Assembly (NCBI GenBank): GCA_023430545.1 | Contig: JAEZAF010000059.1 | Location: 1-7,462 of the forward strand | Direction: 5' to 3' | Source: Chloroflexota bacterium | GTDB taxonomy: Bacteria > Chloroflexota > Anaerolineae > Aggregatilineales > Phototrophicaceae | Length of the DNA: 7,462 nt | Notes under the pieces: generated by a model | Seen by the model: the letters and a program-made list of their open reading frames with translations, nothing else | Told to the model about the DNA's origin: nothing | The model's database searches: none | Program-made: the position numbers and the translations under genes | Part shown: in pieces, positions 6,185 through 7,462 of the stretch | Position numbering within the stretch: the stretch's first letter is position 1 | How the letters are laid out: each line of letters starts with the position of its first letter

Positions 6185-6343
6185 TTACGCGTCTTCGCGT
6201 CCAATTTCCTCGATCAGGCGCAGGTCCTGACGCAGATTGCGCATGCGGACGAACAGCGTCACGATGTACAGTGCAGACAGCAGGGCTGTCGCGCCCAGCC
6301 CGAGCATGAGATAACTGGCGGTTTCAGGGGTTGTGAATTCCAT
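6185..6343 (-). CDS. ccmD: CcmD-like small membrane protein
   Basis: A 52-residue reading frame starts at ATG 6343-6341 and ends with TAA at 6187-6185. The protein begins MEFTTPETASYLM, has one membrane helix (about residues 11-31, rich in L, G, A and V) and then a basic and acidic tail (RMRNLRQDLRLIEE), ending GREDA. A single helix with an amphipathic charged tail is the usual CcmD architecture; CcmD helps release haem-loaded CcmE from the CcmABC complex. It lies 15 nt after ccmC, in the same orientation, with a strong Shine-Dalgarno AAAGGA (6352-6357) 8 nt from the start. CcmD is poorly conserved in sequence, so the call depends on size, topology and its place after ccmC. No other gene fits in this stretch. 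Confidence 0.82.
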   Translation of the reverse strand: MEFTTPETASYLMLGLGATALLSALYIVTLFVRMRNLRQDLRLIEEIGREDA

Positions 6344-6358
6344 GTGTACGTTCCTTTC

Positions 6359-7120
6359 CTAGCGCTGAAGCAGTTCGATTTTACGGGCGTTGACCATCTC
6401 GGCGAAGTTCTGCATGCGGATGCGGTACCACATCAGGGTCCACGGGATGAGCAGCCCCCATACCACAAGATTTGGGATCAGCGCCATAGCGACACCGCCT
6501 GTTGCTTCGAATGTACCTTCAGCGTTGGTCGGGCTTGGCCCGATCACGGTCGGGTGAATGGTGGTAGGTACAATACGAATGATGACCAGCGTGAGGATCA
6601 CCGTTACGATGGCGATGATGCCGTAAATTGAGGCAAAGCGGCGGCGGGTATCGGGGTTTTCGATCCCGCTGCGGAGCATCAGATAGGCGGCATACGTCAG
6701 TACCATGATCGCGTCGCATACGAGGCGCGGGTCCCAGTTCCACCACGTGTTCCAGATCGGTCGCGCCCAGATTGAGCCAGTTACGAGGTTGATCACACCG
6801 AGCAGCATGCCGACTTCGACACCGGCCAGCGCCAGTGTGTCCCATTTTACGTTACGGGTGCGGAGGTACTGGATGCCGCCGATGACGGTCGCGGTGAAGG
6901 CGAAAAATGCACCGAAGAAGGACGGCATGTGAATGTAAAATATGCGCTGTACATCGCCCTGGTCGATGTCGGTCCCCGCGACGACAAGGGCAAAGTACAA
7001 ACCAATGGCCGTGGCGATCACGGTCACAATCGTGAGGACGGTCAGGGTCATCGGCTGCGGTTTTGCTTTGCGTATCGGGCCAGCGGAAGGATAGTTGGGA
7101 AGGTCTTGGACGGCGCTCAT
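6359..7120 (-). CDS. ccmC: Haem exporter / cytochrome c biogenesis protein CcmC
   Basis: The 253-residue integral membrane protein has about six membrane helices (near 25-48, 62-83, 97-115, 133-150, 162-184 and 208-232). It carries the tryptophan-rich haem-handling motif WNTWWNWDPRL (123-133), preceded by GSIWARP. The two expected haem-ligand histidines are H64 (FYIHMPSFF) and H189 (TTIHPTVIG), in the loops flanking that motif. In System I cytochrome c maturation, CcmC loads haem onto CcmE on the outer face of the cytoplasmic membrane. Length is normal for the family. The start at 7120 has no close Shine-Dalgarno (GGAG lies 15 nt away), but no alternative in-frame start lies just upstream, and the first helix fits well. 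ccmD follows after 15 nt. No ccmA, ccmB, ccmE or ccmF is adjacent: a divergent unrelated gene lies on one side and a terminator on the other. Confidence 0.93.
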   Translation of the reverse strand: MSAVQDLPNYPSAGPIRKAKPQPMTLTVLTIVTVIATAIGLYFALVVAGTDIDQGDVQRIFYIHMPSFFGAFFAFTATVIGGIQYLRTRNVKWDTLALAGVEVGMLLGVINLVTGSIWARPIWNTWWNWDPRLVCDAIMVLTYAAYLMLRSGIENPDTRRRFASIYGIIAIVTVILTLVIIRIVPTTIHPTVIGPSPTNAEGTFEATGGVAMALIPNLVVWGLLIPWTLMWYRIRMQNFAEMVNARKIELLQR

Positions 7121-7157
7121 CAGGTTAAAGGCATTCTCCGGAAAATCTGCAAATATC

Positions 7158-7171
7158 TGTAGAATTCTACA
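7158..7171. promoter_or_regulatory. Perfect 14-bp palindrome overlapping a -10-like element before ccmC
   Basis: TGTAGAATTCTACA is fully self-complementary. On the - strand it contains TAGAAT (5 of 6 to the -10 consensus), about 45 nt upstream of the ccmC start, so a bound dimeric regulator would cover the ccmC promoter. No good -35 is seen at the right distance (TGGTGA is only 3 of 6). Confidence 0.4.
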
Positions 7172-7176
7172 TGAAT

Positions 7177-7205
7177 GTGATAGGTTTCACCACACCTGTT
7201 ATCAT
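7177..7205 (+). promoter_or_regulatory. Extended -10 promoter for the gene at 7275
   Basis: GTGATA (7177-7182, 4 of 6) and TATCAT (7200-7205, 5 of 6) are 17 bp apart, with TG at 7197-7198 giving TGnTATCAT. Transcription would begin near 7212, producing a leader of about 63 nt that includes the hairpins at 7217-7249. The architecture matches that of the promoter at 114-142. Confidence 0.5.
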
Positions 7206-7216
7206 GAATAGTGAAG

Positions 7217-7249
7217 CCCGAAAGGGTCTGATCCATTTTCGGGATCGGA
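7217..7249 (+). promoter_or_regulatory. Structured 5' leader with alternative hairpins
   Basis: Three stems can be drawn: CCC-GAAA-GGG with a GNRA tetraloop (7217-7226); TCTGATCC with GGATCGGA around a 7-nt loop (7227-7234 and 7242-7249, one G-U pair); and CCCGAAA with TTTCGGG (7217-7223 and 7237-7243). The first two can coexist side by side; the third excludes both. No U run follows, so it is not an ordinary terminator. It matches no riboswitch class I can recognise. Confidence 0.35.
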
Positions 7250-7274
7250 ACCATTTAATCAAGGTCTGTCACCA

Positions 7275-7462
7275 ATGACCATTACACGAAACGAAGTCAG
7301 GGAAAAGCTGCTGGCCTATCTGAATGGTGAGATCCGTCTGGCGCAGTTGGTTGACTGGGCAGAAAACACGTTCATTGATGATGTCCTTGCGCCGGATGAT
7401 GATGTCGAGATGCTGAATGACATCCTCTCGTATCTCGCCGCCGCCGATACCGTGCAGTTTCC
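7275..7462 (+). CDS. Unrecognised small acidic protein, 3' end outside window
   Basis: An open frame starts at ATG7275 and runs off the end of the window after 62 codons. It begins MTITRNEVREKLLAYLNGEI, followed by a segment with LVDWAENTFIDD, an acidic PDDDVEML patch and a helix LNDILSYLAAAD. It looks all-helical and strongly acidic, with no signal peptide or membrane segment in the visible part. I do not recognise the family; small helical proteins of this look occur among immunity or antitoxin-like proteins, but nothing here proves that. The Shine-Dalgarno is weak (AAGG at 7261-7264, 10 nt from the ATG). An extended -10 promoter and a structured leader precede it. It is divergent from ccmC. 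Confidence 0.7.
   Translation, partial: MTITRNEVREKLLAYLNGEIRLAQLVDWAENTFIDDVLAPDDDVEMLNDILSYLAAADTVQF

Noticed and set aside
6116..6631. A 171-codon + strand frame across the terminator, ccmD and the end of ccmC
   Set aside because: It runs through a strong intrinsic terminator and two supported genes on the other strand, and its translation has no domain-like pattern.

Overview
The window holds ten genes. It looks like a free-living bacterium with moderately high GC (about 60% in most genes by hand count). The combination of genes suggests Chloroflexota (Anaerolineae- or SAR202-like): two luciferase-like monooxygenase-family (LLM) genes, a TIGR04076-type small protein, a RidA-like protein, an M24 hydrolase and a System I CcmC with a tiny CcmD. 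That placement is inferred from gene content and general family resemblance, not from a marker gene. There is no rRNA, tRNA, CRISPR array, insertion sequence or phage gene.

Region 1 (1-4092, + strand) is a compact five-gene operon behind an extended -10 promoter at about 114-142. In order it encodes an M24 metallohydrolase, a RidA-family protein, an LLM flavin/F420 oxidoreductase, a TIGR04076 protein and a second, divergent LLM oxidoreductase. Junctions are TGATG (1-base overlap), ATGA (4-base overlap), 8 nt and 8 nt, so the products are probably made together. The mix of LLM oxygenase/reductase, RidA-like protein and hydrolase recalls the logic of the Rut pyrimidine-degradation operon, but the enzymes are not Rut orthologues by inspection. 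I read it as an uncharacterised catabolic or detoxification cassette for a nitrogen-containing organic compound; the substrate is unknown. The RidA-like protein lacks the arginine that classical RidA needs for imine hydrolysis.

Region 2 (4127-6071, - strand) holds a VanZ-family membrane protein, converging on the operon, and an aldehyde dehydrogenase of the lactaldehyde/y4uC-like type. The VanZ gene is AT-richer than its neighbours (about 50% GC). The dehydrogenase has a 19-bp dyad just before its start that could be an operator.

Region 3 (6125-7120, - strand) is a two-gene cytochrome c maturation unit, ccmC then ccmD (52 aa, too short for routine ORF calling). It is closed by a strong intrinsic terminator. 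The rest of the ccm set is not adjacent.

Region 4 (7121-7462) is a divergent promoter region with a perfect 14-bp palindrome on the ccmC side. On the other side, an extended -10 promoter and a structured leader precede an unrecognised small acidic protein that runs off the window end.
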